From: JAOPZW01 sp963764585 | Lineage (GTDB): Bacteria; Actinomycetota; Thermoleophilia; Solirubrobacterales; Solirubrobacteraceae | DNA: 64,000 bases | NCBI GenBank assembly: GCA_963764585.1 | Contig: CAVXTB010000021.1 | Location: 62,001-126,000, forward strand | Direction of reading: 5' to 3' | In this document: positions 52,943-60,105 of the stretch, in pieces | Layout: every line of letters starts with the position of its first letter | How positions within the stretch are numbered: the first letter of the stretch is position 1 | The notes under the pieces: model-generated | The model's database searches: none | What the model was told of the DNA's origin: nothing | The model's input: the letters and a program-made list of their open reading frames with translations, nothing else | Translations under genes and position numbers: made by a program

Positions 52943-53700
52943 GCGCGCCGCCGGCGGGCCAGGTAGACGCCGGCGAGGCACAGCGCTCCGCCGCCCGCGG
53001 CGAGCCACGGCGGCGTCTCCCCCAGCACGGCCCAGCCGAGCAGGATCGCGACCACCGGGACGAGGTACGTCGTCGATCCCATGCGCCCGGCGCTCGTGCG
53101 CCGCAGGGCGAAGGTCCACGTCGCGAAGCCGAGCGCCGTCGGGATGACGCCGAGGTAGACCGTCCAGCCGATCGCGCCGGCGTCGGCCTTCGCGGCCTCG
53201 GTGGCGAGCGTCGGGGCGAACGGCAGGCACGCGACGGCGCCGGCCGCGCAGCCCAGCCACGTGACCTGGAACGGCGACACCCGCGCCAGCACGGGCTTCT
53301 GCACGACGACGGCGAGGGCGTAGGCCACCGCCGCGACGATGCAGAGCACGACGCCCAGGCCGGCGCGCGTCCCGGACTCGGCCGTGGCGAAGCCGATCAG
53401 GACGCAGCCGCCGAACGCGACCGCGCAGCCGGCGAAGAGCCCGGGCGGGAAGCCCTCGCGGAGCACGAGGCCGGCGAGGATCGCGATGAGGATCGGCCCC
53501 GTGTTGATGAGCATCGCCGCCGTGCCGGCGTCGACGCGCCGCTCGGCCGCGTTCAGCGCGGTGCTGTAGAGGCCGAGCCAGAGGACTCCGTAGGCCGCGA
53601 TCGCCACGAGGTCGCGCCGCTGCGGCAGCGGCTCGCGACGCACGAGCGCGGCGGCGTCCGTCGGGACGGCGACGCTCGCGGTCGTCGCGTCCTCATTCAT
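52939..53700 (-). CDS. EamA/DMT-family transporter, N-terminally short
   Basis: A 253-residue drug/metabolite transporter with eight clear helices (AAYGVLWLGLYSTALNA, TGPILIAILAGLVL, GVIPTALGFATWTFALRR, YLVPVVAILLGWAVLGE). EamA proteins usually have ten; helices 1 and 2 are missing and replaced by a hydrophilic MNEDATTASVAVPTDAAA stretch. Either the gene lost its 5' end or this is an eight-helix form. It is divergent from a MocR-type regulator that also lacks a normal start, so a deletion at this boundary is plausible. Confidence 0.82.
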   Translation of the reverse strand: MNEDATTASVAVPTDAAALVRREPLPQRRDLVAIAAYGVLWLGLYSTALNAAERRVDAGTAAMLINTGPILIAILAGLVLREGFPPGLFAGCAVAFGGCVLIGFATAESGTRAGLGVVLCIVAAVAYALAVVVQKPVLARVSPFQVTWLGCAAGAVACLPFAPTLATEAAKADAGAIGWTVYLGVIPTALGFATWTFALRRTSAGRMGSTTYLVPVVAILLGWAVLGETPPWLAAGGGALCLAGVYLARRRRA

Positions 53701-53705
53701 TGTTA

Positions 53706-53735
53706 TAGTACAGGTATCGCTTCAGCACTAGTACA
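53706..53735. promoter_or_regulatory. TAGTACA direct repeats at MocR/EamA divide
   Basis: TAGTACA at 53706-53712 and again at 53729-53735, start to start 23 bp, about two helix turns. MocR-type regulators (for example GabR and PdxR) bind direct repeats at their divergent promoters. An AT-rich TATAGT at 53704-53709 could be a -10 element for the regulator. Confidence 0.5.
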
Positions 53736-53832
53736 ACTTATCGGTCCGGGGGCGGGCGCGGCAACCATCGCGGCGGCGGTCGAGGGCGAGGTCGCGCACG
53801 GCCGCCTGCTCCCGGCGGCCAAGCTGCCGACC

Positions 53833-55041
53833 GTGCGCGAGCTCGCCGCGGCGCTCGAGGTCAGCCCGGCGACGGTCGCCGCGGCCTACCGGACGCTCAA
53901 GCAGCGCGGCTTCGTCGTCGCCGCGCGCGGGCGCGGGACCTCCATCGCGCCGCTCCCGCCCATGCGCGTCACGCGCGCCGCCGAGCTCCCCTCGGGCGTC
54001 CGCGACCTCTCGAGCGGCAATCCCGACCCGCGCCTGCTCCCCCCGCTCGCCGATGCGCTTGCGCGCGTCGATCCCACGCACAGGCTCTACGGCGTCGAGG
54101 CCAAGCTGCCCGCGCTCGCCGCCCACGCCGCGGCCGAGTTCGCCGCCGACGACATCCACGGCGACGTCGCGATCACCGGCGGCGCCCTGGACGCGATCGA
54201 GCGCGCCCTGCAGACCGAGCTGCGCGTGGGCGATCGCGTCGTCGTCGAGGATCCGAGCTGGCCACGGATCGCCGGCCTCGTCCACGCCCTCGGCCTCACG
54301 ATCGAGCCGGTCCGCGTCGACCGCCACGGCCCCGACCCCGACATGCTCGACCGCGGCTTGCGCCGCGGCGCGCGCGCGGTCATCGCGACGCCGCGCGGCC
54401 AGAACCCCAGCGGCGCAGCCGTCGACCCCGCCCGCGGCCGCGCGCTGCGCGCGGTCCTGGCGGGCCACCCCGACGTCCTCGTGATCGAGGACGACTACGT
54501 CGCGCGCGTGGCCGGCGCTCCGTACGTCCCCATCCACCGTGCCGACGGTCGCTGGGCCGTCGTCCGCTCGCAGTCGAAGGTCCTCGGCCCCGACCTGCGG
54601 ATCGCGATCGCCGCCGGCGACCCGCTGACCATCTCGCGCATCGAGGGCCGCCAGCGCCTCGGCCCGGGCTGGGTCAGCCACGTCCTCCAGCAGGTCGCGA
54701 CGCTGATGCTGCAGGACAGGGCGACGGGCAAGCTCCTGGCCCGCGCGCGGGACGTCTACAGCGAGCGTCGCCGGGCGCTCGTCTCGGCACTCGCCGCTCG
54801 CGGCCTGCAGGCCGCCGGCGACTCGGGCCTCGGCGTCTGGCTGCCGCTCGCCGACGAGGCGGCCGCGGTCCGCGAGCTCCTCGCCCAGGGCTGGGCCGTG
54901 AGCCCCGGCGAGCGCTACCGCTTCGACAGCCCGTCGGGCATCCGCGTCACGACCGCGGCACTCGAGCCCGACGACGCCGAGCGCCTCGCCGACGCCATCG
55001 CGGCCCTCGGGCGCGCGCCGGCGAGCACGTACGAGGGCTGA
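53833..55041 (+). CDS. MocR-type GntR/aminotransferase regulator
   Basis: A GntR winged helix fused to a type I aminotransferase-like domain. Homology to the HTH begins well before GTG 53833: the in-frame upstream codons give IAAAVEGEVAHGRLLPAAKLPTVREL, yet contain no ATG, GTG or TTG. The effector domain has SGNPDPRLLPPL, TGGALDAIERAL, ATPRGQNPSGAAVDP, VIEDDYVARVAG and the PLP-lysine region RSQSKVLGPDLRIAI. At least 402 residues are present. It probably regulates the divergent EamA-MFS operon with a PLP- or amino-acid-linked signal. The true start is unresolved. Confidence 0.85.
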   Translation: MRELAAALEVSPATVAAAYRTLKQRGFVVAARGRGTSIAPLPPMRVTRAAELPSGVRDLSSGNPDPRLLPPLADALARVDPTHRLYGVEAKLPALAAHAAAEFAADDIHGDVAITGGALDAIERALQTELRVGDRVVVEDPSWPRIAGLVHALGLTIEPVRVDRHGPDPDMLDRGLRRGARAVIATPRGQNPSGAAVDPARGRALRAVLAGHPDVLVIEDDYVARVAGAPYVPIHRADGRWAVVRSQSKVLGPDLRIAIAAGDPLTISRIEGRQRLGPGWVSHVLQQVATLMLQDRATGKLLARARDVYSERRRALVSALAARGLQAAGDSGLGVWLPLADEAAAVRELLAQGWAVSPGERYRFDSPSGIRVTTAALEPDDAERLADAIAALGRAPASTYEG

Positions 55042-55281
55042 GGCAGTGGCCGGTGGGCTCAGCGGACCGGGGACAGTCCCGCAGGCCGAGCCTTAGGGTG
55101 ACCGAGCGACCCGCCGGCGCTGACGCTCGCCGCTCGTCCTACGCAGCGACGAGATCAGCCACGACGACGGCTACCGCGCGCAGGGAAACAGGCGTCGCGC
55201 GCTGCTTGCCGCGCGACGCGGACGCTGACGCGAACGGCACCGAGACGCTCGCTGCGGGTCCTCGGCGGAGCCACACTGCCC

Positions 55282-55323
55282 TTGACTTTGTGCCGCAAAC
55301 CATTCTAGACTTTGTGACACAAA
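55282..55323 (+). promoter_or_regulatory. Promoter with two TTTGTG-type palindromes
   Basis: -35 TTGACT (55282-55287) and -10 TAGACT (55306-55311), 18 bp apart. TTTGTGCCGCAAA (55287-55299, one mismatch) lies between them and TTTGTGACACAAA (55311-55323, perfect) covers the start site; centres are 24 bp apart. This is a typical repressor arrangement. The upstream stretch from 55042 holds nothing else recognisable. Confidence 0.7.
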
Positions 55324-55348
55324 CCAACGGGGACAGGGCGGGCGAGCG

Positions 55349-56020
55349 ATGAACGAGACGGGCGGCATCCACGGGACCGAGACGGACGACCACGAGGGCG
55401 GCCTCGACCCTCGCGAGGCGGCGACGCTGCTGGAGCAGACCACACGGCAGGCGCAGCGCAAGTTTGCCTTGAGCTCGCCGCTGCTGTCTGTCCTCGGGGC
55501 GGCGGTCGTCCTCGTCGCGCTCGGCGCGGTGTGGCTGTCGGTCCGCGGACAGCACCCCTACAAAGGCCCGACCGCCGCGGGCCTGTTGGTCATGTACGGC
55601 ATCCTGGCCTGCTGGATCGGCGTGGTCGTCAGGTTCAGGCGACGCGCGACGGCCGGCATGAGCGGGCGCTCGATCCGGCAGGAGCGCGCCTACGGAGCGG
55701 CGGTTGTGACGGCCCTGGTCGGCGTCTCGGTGTTCCAGGGGGTGCTGAAGAACGACGGGGCCAGCCTGGCGATCGTGTACGGGACCTACCCGGTGACGGC
55801 GCAGCTGATCGCGCTGGGCGCAGTCGGGGCCGCCATCGCGGCGGCCCGAGAGGAGTGGCCTGGGTTCGGCGTCGCCATCGCGGTCGCCCTCGTCGCCACC
55901 GGAAGCGCGTTCGCCGGACCACGCGGGGTGTGGTTGAGCGACGCGATCGGCTGCTGCGTCGTGGTCCTCGGCTACGCCGCCGCTCAGGCCTGGCTGCGTC
56001 GCTCTTCCGTCAGCGCATGA
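55349..56020 (+). CDS. Membrane protein, unknown
   Basis: A 223-residue protein with an acidic hydrophilic N-terminus (about 40 residues) and about six transmembrane helices (SVLGAAVVLVALGAVWLSV, AGLLVMYGILACWIGVVV, AAVVTALVGVSVFQGVL, LIALGAVGAAIAAA). No family recognised. Its stop overlaps the ATG of a small winged-helix regulator (ATGA), an arrangement typical of membrane-protein/PadR-like or HTH_34 pairs. It is preceded by a promoter with two operator-like palindromes. Confidence 0.72.
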   Translation: MNETGGIHGTETDDHEGGLDPREAATLLEQTTRQAQRKFALSSPLLSVLGAAVVLVALGAVWLSVRGQHPYKGPTAAGLLVMYGILACWIGVVVRFRRRATAGMSGRSIRQERAYGAAVVTALVGVSVFQGVLKNDGASLAIVYGTYPVTAQLIALGAVGAAIAAAREEWPGFGVAIAVALVATGSAFAGPRGVWLSDAIGCCVVVLGYAAAQAWLRRSSVSA

Positions 56021-56316
56021 CGGCCGACACGCTCGACCCGCTGATCCACGTCCCCGCGCGGCTGCAGATCATGGCGACCCTGGCCGCGCTGCCGAAGGGC
56101 GACGCGCTCTCCTTCACCCGCCTGCAGGACATGATCGGGCTGACGGCCGGCAACCTCATCACGCACCTGCGCAAGCTCGAGGACGCCGGCTACCTCAACA
56201 CTCAGAAGACCGGCAACGGCCCCGCGTCGCGAACGTCCGTGGCGCTGACGCACCTGGGTCGCGCGGCGCTCGACGCCTACACCCAGACGCTGCGCGGCCT
56301 GCTCAACGGGCTATAG
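56017..56316 (+). CDS. Small winged-helix regulator (HTH_34/MarR-like)
   Basis: A 99-residue single winged-helix protein: PLIHVPARLQIMATLAALP, LSFTRLQDMIGLTAGNLITHLRKLEDAGYL (in parts), NTQKTGNGPASRTSVALTHLGRAAL. The GNLxxHLxxLExAGY pattern is that of HTH_34 regulators. It is translationally coupled to the membrane protein and probably represses the shared promoter through the two TTTGTG palindromes. Confidence 0.88.
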   Translation: MTADTLDPLIHVPARLQIMATLAALPKGDALSFTRLQDMIGLTAGNLITHLRKLEDAGYLNTQKTGNGPASRTSVALTHLGRAALDAYTQTLRGLLNGL

Positions 56317-56374
56317 CTCGATCACGCTCGCCGCCCCGACAATCGTCAGTCCCGCTCCCCGTCCAATGCAGCAC

Positions 56375-56635
56375 CTACAGCTCGGGTGTCGGGTGGTGGC
56401 GGGCGGAGCGCCGGCGCCATGCCACCGTGACCGCGGGCACGGCGGCGCAGAGCGCGAGCGCGAAGACGGCTCCGCCGGTGCCGAGCAGGACTCCGGCGCC
56501 GAGGCCGCCCAGCGTGCCGACGAGCGCGGGTCCGGCGACGCAGGCCAGCAGCATCAGCCCGCCCATCCCCAGTATCGAGCGTGCCCCGGCGCCGGGGGTT
56601 GTGGACGGCCGGTCGGTCTTGCTGGGCAGGCACAT
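56375..56635 (-). CDS. Small two-helix membrane protein in MerR regulon
   Basis: An 86-residue protein (ATG 56635) with two hydrophobic helices (LGMGGLMLLACVAGPALVG and GTGGAVFALALCAAVPAVTVAW). It has cysteines in MCLPS, LACVAG and ALCAAV, and a His-ended tail. Its promoter carries a copy of the same 18-bp dyad found at the merR divergent promoter. A role in thiophilic metal handling is an inference from that context and the cysteines. Confidence 0.6.
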   Translation of the reverse strand: MCLPSKTDRPSTTPGAGARSILGMGGLMLLACVAGPALVGTLGGLGAGVLLGTGGAVFALALCAAVPAVTVAWRRRSARHHPTPEL

Positions 56636-56684
56636 TCGGCGGTGTTCTCCTGGGTCGGGTGTGGCGTCGTGCACCACCCTTGAC

Positions 56685-56706
56685 CTTGAAGTCGGGTTGA
56701 AGTCAA
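56685..56706 (-). promoter_or_regulatory. MerR-type operator/promoter O2
   Basis: The 18-mer CTTGAAGTCGGGTTGAAG (56685-56702) differs at two positions from the site at 57203-57220. On the minus strand TTGACT (56706-56701) followed 19 bp later by AAGGGT gives the long spacer typical of MerR-activated promoters, reading into the small membrane-protein gene. Confidence 0.6.
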
Positions 56707-56715
56707 GCGTCGCGT

Positions 56716-57183
56716 TCAGCGCTGACGGCGTGCCCGGATCTGGCGGACGTCGAGATCGATGTCGCCGGCGGGCGGCATCAGCGTGGGGTCGACGAACAGC
56801 CCGCACACGTCGACGCTGGTGCAGTCGCAGGACTGCGCGACTTCAAGCCAGTGCTTGACCGCTTGGGCGCGAGTGATCAGCGCCTCGATGTGGGGGAGCT
56901 TGTCGTCGGCCAGCGCGCGGATGTGACGGCTGGCATCGGCGCCGCGGTTCTCCGGACCGGTGAGCGGCGTGATCTCCTCCAGGGTCAGGCCGGCGCGCTG
57001 GGCGACGTCGATGATCGACAGGCGGTGCACCACGTCCTCGCGGTAGCGGCGCTGCCCCGACACGCGCTCAGCCTCGGGCAGGACGCCGACGCGTTCATAG
57101 AAGCGGATGTGCGACGTGCGCAGCCCCGCGCGCTGGGCGACCTCGCCGATGGTCAGCAGTGGCTCCTGCTCGGTGGCGCCCAT
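56716..57183 (-). CDS. MerR-family metal-type regulator
   Basis: A 155-residue MerR protein with HTH (LLTIGEVAQRAGLRTSHIRFYERVGVLP), the RRYREDVVHRLSIIDVAQRAG second helix pair, a dimerisation coiled coil and a C-terminal effector loop SCDCTSVDVCG. That C-x-C-x5-C pattern equals three of the four SoxR cysteines and resembles metal-sensor loops; a thiophilic metal or Fe-S signal is likely. Start at ATG 57183. It is divergent from the CC-motif protein gene across an operator with a 19-bp promoter spacer. Confidence 0.9.
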   Translation of the reverse strand: MGATEQEPLLTIGEVAQRAGLRTSHIRFYERVGVLPEAERVSGQRRYREDVVHRLSIIDVAQRAGLTLEEITPLTGPENRGADASRHIRALADDKLPHIEALITRAQAVKHWLEVAQSCDCTSVDVCGLFVDPTLMPPAGDIDLDVRQIRARRQR

Positions 57184-57198
57184 AACAAGTGTGTCCCC

Positions 57199-57220
57199 TT
57201 GACTTGAAGTCGTGTTCAAG
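57199..57220 (+). promoter_or_regulatory. MerR-type operator/promoter O1
   Basis: TTGACT (57199-57204), then dyad CTTGAA-GTCGTG-TTCAAG (57203-57220, perfect 6-bp arms), then CACGGT 19 bp after the -35. The 19-bp spacing with a central dyad is the MerR hallmark. It reads toward the gene at 57264. Confidence 0.7.
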
Positions 57221-57263
57221 GTGCACGGTAGAGGGCGTCCCGTCTCGATCACAAGGACCATCG

Positions 57264-57572
57264 ATGCCAGAGCCGCCCATCGCCTGCACCCTGTCGCCCG
57301 ACGGCATGACCGCACGCCTGGCGCTCATCGACGCGCTCGCCGCCGACGGCCTGCTCGACCGCACCCCGACCGCGTCGGGCCTGCGCGTGCGCCTGCGCGA
57401 CAGCCCCGACATCGAGCGGCGCACCCGCGAACTCATCGCCGCGGAGTCCGCGTGCTGCGCGTTCCTGGACTTCACGCTCGGCCGCGAGGACGGCGACCTC
57501 GTACTCGACATCACCGGCCCGCCGAACACGCGGCCGGTGATCGAGATGTTCTTCGCCGCCAACGCGGCCTAA
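57264..57572 (+). CDS. Small CC-motif protein associated with MerR
   Basis: A 102-residue protein: CTLSPDGMTARLALIDALAADGLL, LRVRLRDSP, then the conserved LIAAESACCAFLDFTLGREDGDLVLDITGPP, given here in parts. The CC-x-F pair and overall shape match an unnamed actinobacterial family found beside MerR genes. The two adjacent cysteines could bind a soft metal. It is the first gene read from the MerR operator O1. Confidence 0.72.
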   Translation: MPEPPIACTLSPDGMTARLALIDALAADGLLDRTPTASGLRVRLRDSPDIERRTRELIAAESACCAFLDFTLGREDGDLVLDITGPPNTRPVIEMFFAANAA

Positions 57573-57579
57573 CGCGCAG

Positions 57580-58116
57580 ATGAGCCCGCTGCGCTGGACG
57601 CTGGTCGCGCTGCTCGTCGCCTCCACGGCCCTCTTCGCCGTCGGCTCGATCGCCGAACGCTCGAGCACGGACACGCACACCGAGCCCGCCGCCGCGCACG
57701 CCGCGGAGACCAGCGGCGAAAGCGGCGAGCCCGCGGGCGCCCACAGCGAGGGCGGCGCGTCCGAGGCGACCACGTCCGGCGAAACGGAGCACGTCGAATC
57801 CGCGACCGACCATGCCGAGCGCGAGCGGCTGCTCGGCGTCGATGCGGAGTCCACGCCGCTGGTGGTCCTCACCGTGCTCGCCGGCCTCGCGCTCGCCGCC
57901 TTGGCGGCCAGCCGGATCGGCCTGGCGCGCGGCTTCCTGCTCGCCGTCGTCGTCATCGGGTTGGCGTGGGCGGCGCTCGACATCCGCGAGGCCGTCCACC
58001 AGCTCGATGAGTCGCGCACCGGGGTCGCCGTTGTCGCCATGGCCGTCGCCGCTCTGCATCTCGCGGCCGCCGCGATCAGCGGACGGCGCGCCACGCAGCC
58101 GCCCGCGACGCCGTAG
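57580..58116 (+). CDS. Membrane protein with His/Glu-rich external loop
   Basis: A 178-residue protein with an N-terminal helix (WTLVALLVASTALFAVGSI), a long hydrophilic loop rich in His, Glu, Ser and Thr (residues 27-85, with repeated E/H pairs) and three further helices (VVLTVLAGLALAALAAS, GFLLAVVVIGLAWAAL, VAVVAMAVAALHLAAAAI). The loop looks like a metal-binding buffer. It lies seven bases after the CC-motif gene in the MerR-controlled operon. Family unknown. Confidence 0.68.
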   Translation: MSPLRWTLVALLVASTALFAVGSIAERSSTDTHTEPAAAHAAETSGESGEPAGAHSEGGASEATTSGETEHVESATDHAERERLLGVDAESTPLVVLTVLAGLALAALAASRIGLARGFLLAVVVIGLAWAALDIREAVHQLDESRTGVAVVAMAVAALHLAAAAISGRRATQPPATP

Positions 58117-58189
58117 TCGGGAACGCCCCCAGCGCGGTCACACGGCGCGCCATGACGGGGGACCGGCAAGGCCCGCCGGCGCAAAGCGC

Positions 58190-58656
58190 CTACGACGGGA
58201 ACGGCGGCGACCGCCGGCAGACCGTGCCGGGCGCCGGGACCTGCAGGTCCTCGAGGTAGGCGAAGATCGAGCCGACGATGGAGGGGTCGAGGCTCGTCAG
58301 CGCGTCGTGGCCGTCGCCGCGGAACGTGAGCAGCCGCGCGTTGCCGAGATCGTCGACGAGCCGTGCGCCCACGCGAACGGCGCCCACGGGTCCTGGGTCG
58401 TGCCGATGACGAGCGCCGGTGTCGCGCCGGCGGCGTTGTGGAACGGCCCGCGGAACGCATCGTCGGCGCGGAACGGCAGCTGGCCCATCGCGATCTCGCC
58501 GTAGCCGCTCTGCAGGTAGGCGTCATGGAAGAGGCTCGCCGAGTAGCGCCCGGCCTCGAGGAACGGCGCGATCTGGTGGGGGTAGCGCTGGTCGGAGGCG
58601 AGCGTCACCCAGTCGATGTCCATCGCGGGCGAATCGCCCTCGAGAACCCTTCGCAT
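58190..58656 (-). pseudogene. C-terminal remnant of secreted alpha/beta hydrolase
   Basis: Reads MRRVLEGDSPAMDIDWV, then GRYSASLFHDAYLQSGYGE and PALVIGTTQDPWAPFAWA in one phase, then after a one-base loss near 58372 RLVDDLGNARLLTFRGDGHDAL and YLEDLQVPAPGTVC in another. This is the C-terminal third of a TAP-type (tripeptidyl aminopeptidase-like) hydrolase with its Asp and His catalytic region. The N-terminal two thirds, including the serine, are missing. The break lies near 58656-58670, where an unrelated forward gene fragment begins. Confidence 0.75.
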
Positions 58657-59190
58657 TTCCGAACCCCCGTTCATGTAGTGCCCGACGGCACGCCGGCGGA
58701 CAGCTACACCGTCCGCGCGACCGCACGAGCGCCGCAGGGCACGGCGCGCGCGACGACGACCATCCAGGTCATCGGCGACACGATCGAGTTCACGCCGGGC
58801 ACGGACGCGGAGAAGCCCTGGCTCGTCGACCCCGACGGCTCCCAGCTCGACGGCGCGATCCACGACGGCAACGGCCGCTTCGCCGACAACGGCGCGCACT
58901 TCACCTACCGCTTCGACATCCCCGCGGGGGTGACCGGGGGCAAGCTGACGCTCGAGGTCGGCAACGAGTACCTGGTCAGCGTGTCCTCGGACGACCAGAG
59001 CTACCGCGAGGTCCTGCGCGAGACCAGCGAGGAGCACGACCTCAACAACCTCGACCCGCCGCACGAGCTCGACCTCAACGCGCTCCTCGGAGGCAGCCGC
59101 ACGCTGTACGTGCGGATCGGCGACAGCTTCCCCCAGGACGGCTGGGGCGGCTGGCTCGGGCACCGCAAGCTCGAGCTGACACGCGCGTAG
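58657..59190 (+). pseudogene. 3' fragment of a large secreted protein
   Basis: Open from the breakpoint to a TAG at 59190: VVPDGTPADSYTVRATARAP, then IEFTPGTDAEKPWLVDPDGSQ, YRFDIPAGVTGGKLTLEVGNEYLVSVSSDDQSY (in parts), LYVRIGDSFPQDGWGGWLGH. This is a beta-rich carbohydrate-binding-like C-terminal domain of an extracellular protein. No start or signal peptide is present. Together with the opposing hydrolase remnant it marks a rearrangement junction. Confidence 0.7.
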
Positions 59191-59194
59191 CATC

Positions 59195-60046
59195 ATGGTC
59201 ATGACGAGCGCCGCGGGCATCGTCCTCGCGGGCGGGCGTTCCTCGCGCATGGGGACGCCCAAGGCAGCGCTGGAATGGCACGGATCGACGCTGCTGCGGC
59301 GCATCGTCGGCCTCGTCGAGCGCGGCGTCGACGGGCCGGTCGTCGTCGTGCGCGCTCCCGGCCAGGTGCTGCCCGCGCTGCCCGCATCCGTCGAGGTCGT
59401 CGAGGACGCCCGCCAGGGCCGCGGACCGCTGCAGGGCCTTGCCGCCGGGCTCGCCGCGCTGGACGGCAGGGCCGAGGCCGCGTACGCCTCGTCGACCGAC
59501 GCGCCGCTCCTGCACCCGGCGTTCGTGCGTCGGGTGGTGGGGGCGCTCGACGCCGACGTCGACGTCGTCCTCCCGCGCGCGGGCGGCTTCCCTCACCCCC
59601 TCGCCGCCGCCTATCGCACCGCGCTGCGGCCGCTGGTCGAGCGTTTGCTCGCCGAGGATCGGCTGCGCCCCGCCTTCCTCTTCGATGAGTGTCGCGTGCT
59701 GCGGCTGGACGAGGACGCGCTCCTCGCCGACCCCGCGCTGGCGCGTGCGGATCCGGCACTCGACTCCGTCCTGAACCTCAACGAGCCCGCCGACTACCAG
59801 GCGGCCCGCGCGCGCCCCGCACCGGAGATCGTCGTCCAGCGCTTCGGCCCCCTTGCGCGCAACGGGGGCACGGGGCCGCAGACCATGCACGCCGCGACGC
59901 TGGGTACCGCGGCACACGCCGCGGGCGTCACGCTCGACGAGCACGTCGTCGCGGCACTCAACGGCGACCAGATCAGCCGCGACCCCGAGCTGCCGCTCGC
60001 AGCGGGCGACACGGTGGCGTTCATGGCCGCCGACGCTGGCGGCTGA
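59195..60046 (+). CDS. MobA nucleotidyltransferase fused to MoaD/ThiS-like domain
   Basis: A 283-residue fusion. Residues 1-200 are a MobA-type molybdopterin nucleotidyltransferase (GIVLAGGRSSRMGTPKAALEW, STDAPLLHP, LNLNEPADY). Residues 210-283 are a MoaD/ThiS-type ubiquitin fold (EIVVQRFGPLARNGGT, LNGDQISRDPELPLAAGDTVAFM) ending in the Gly-Gly needed for thiocarboxylate formation. It links pterin-cofactor sulfur transfer and nucleotide attachment in one protein. ATG 59195 or 59201. It heads the tungsten gene cluster. Confidence 0.88.
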   Translation: MVMTSAAGIVLAGGRSSRMGTPKAALEWHGSTLLRRIVGLVERGVDGPVVVVRAPGQVLPALPASVEVVEDARQGRGPLQGLAAGLAALDGRAEAAYASSTDAPLLHPAFVRRVVGALDADVDVVLPRAGGFPHPLAAAYRTALRPLVERLLAEDRLRPAFLFDECRVLRLDEDALLADPALARADPALDSVLNLNEPADYQAARARPAPEIVVQRFGPLARNGGTGPQTMHAATLGTAAHAAGVTLDEHVVAALNGDQISRDPELPLAAGDTVAFMAADAGG

Positions 60047-60087
60047 GCGCCCAGCGGTCGAGCGGCTCAACGCCCGTCGGGCGGGAT

Positions 60088-60105
60088 ATCTGTACTGTCG
60101 CAGAT
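60088..60105 (+). promoter_or_regulatory. Dyad over GntR-PBP start codon
   Basis: ATCTG at 60088-60092 and CAGAT at 60101-60105 form an inverted repeat whose right arm contains the ATG (60104). TACTGT at 60093-60098 could be a -10 box, giving a nearly leaderless message under autorepression. Confidence 0.4.
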
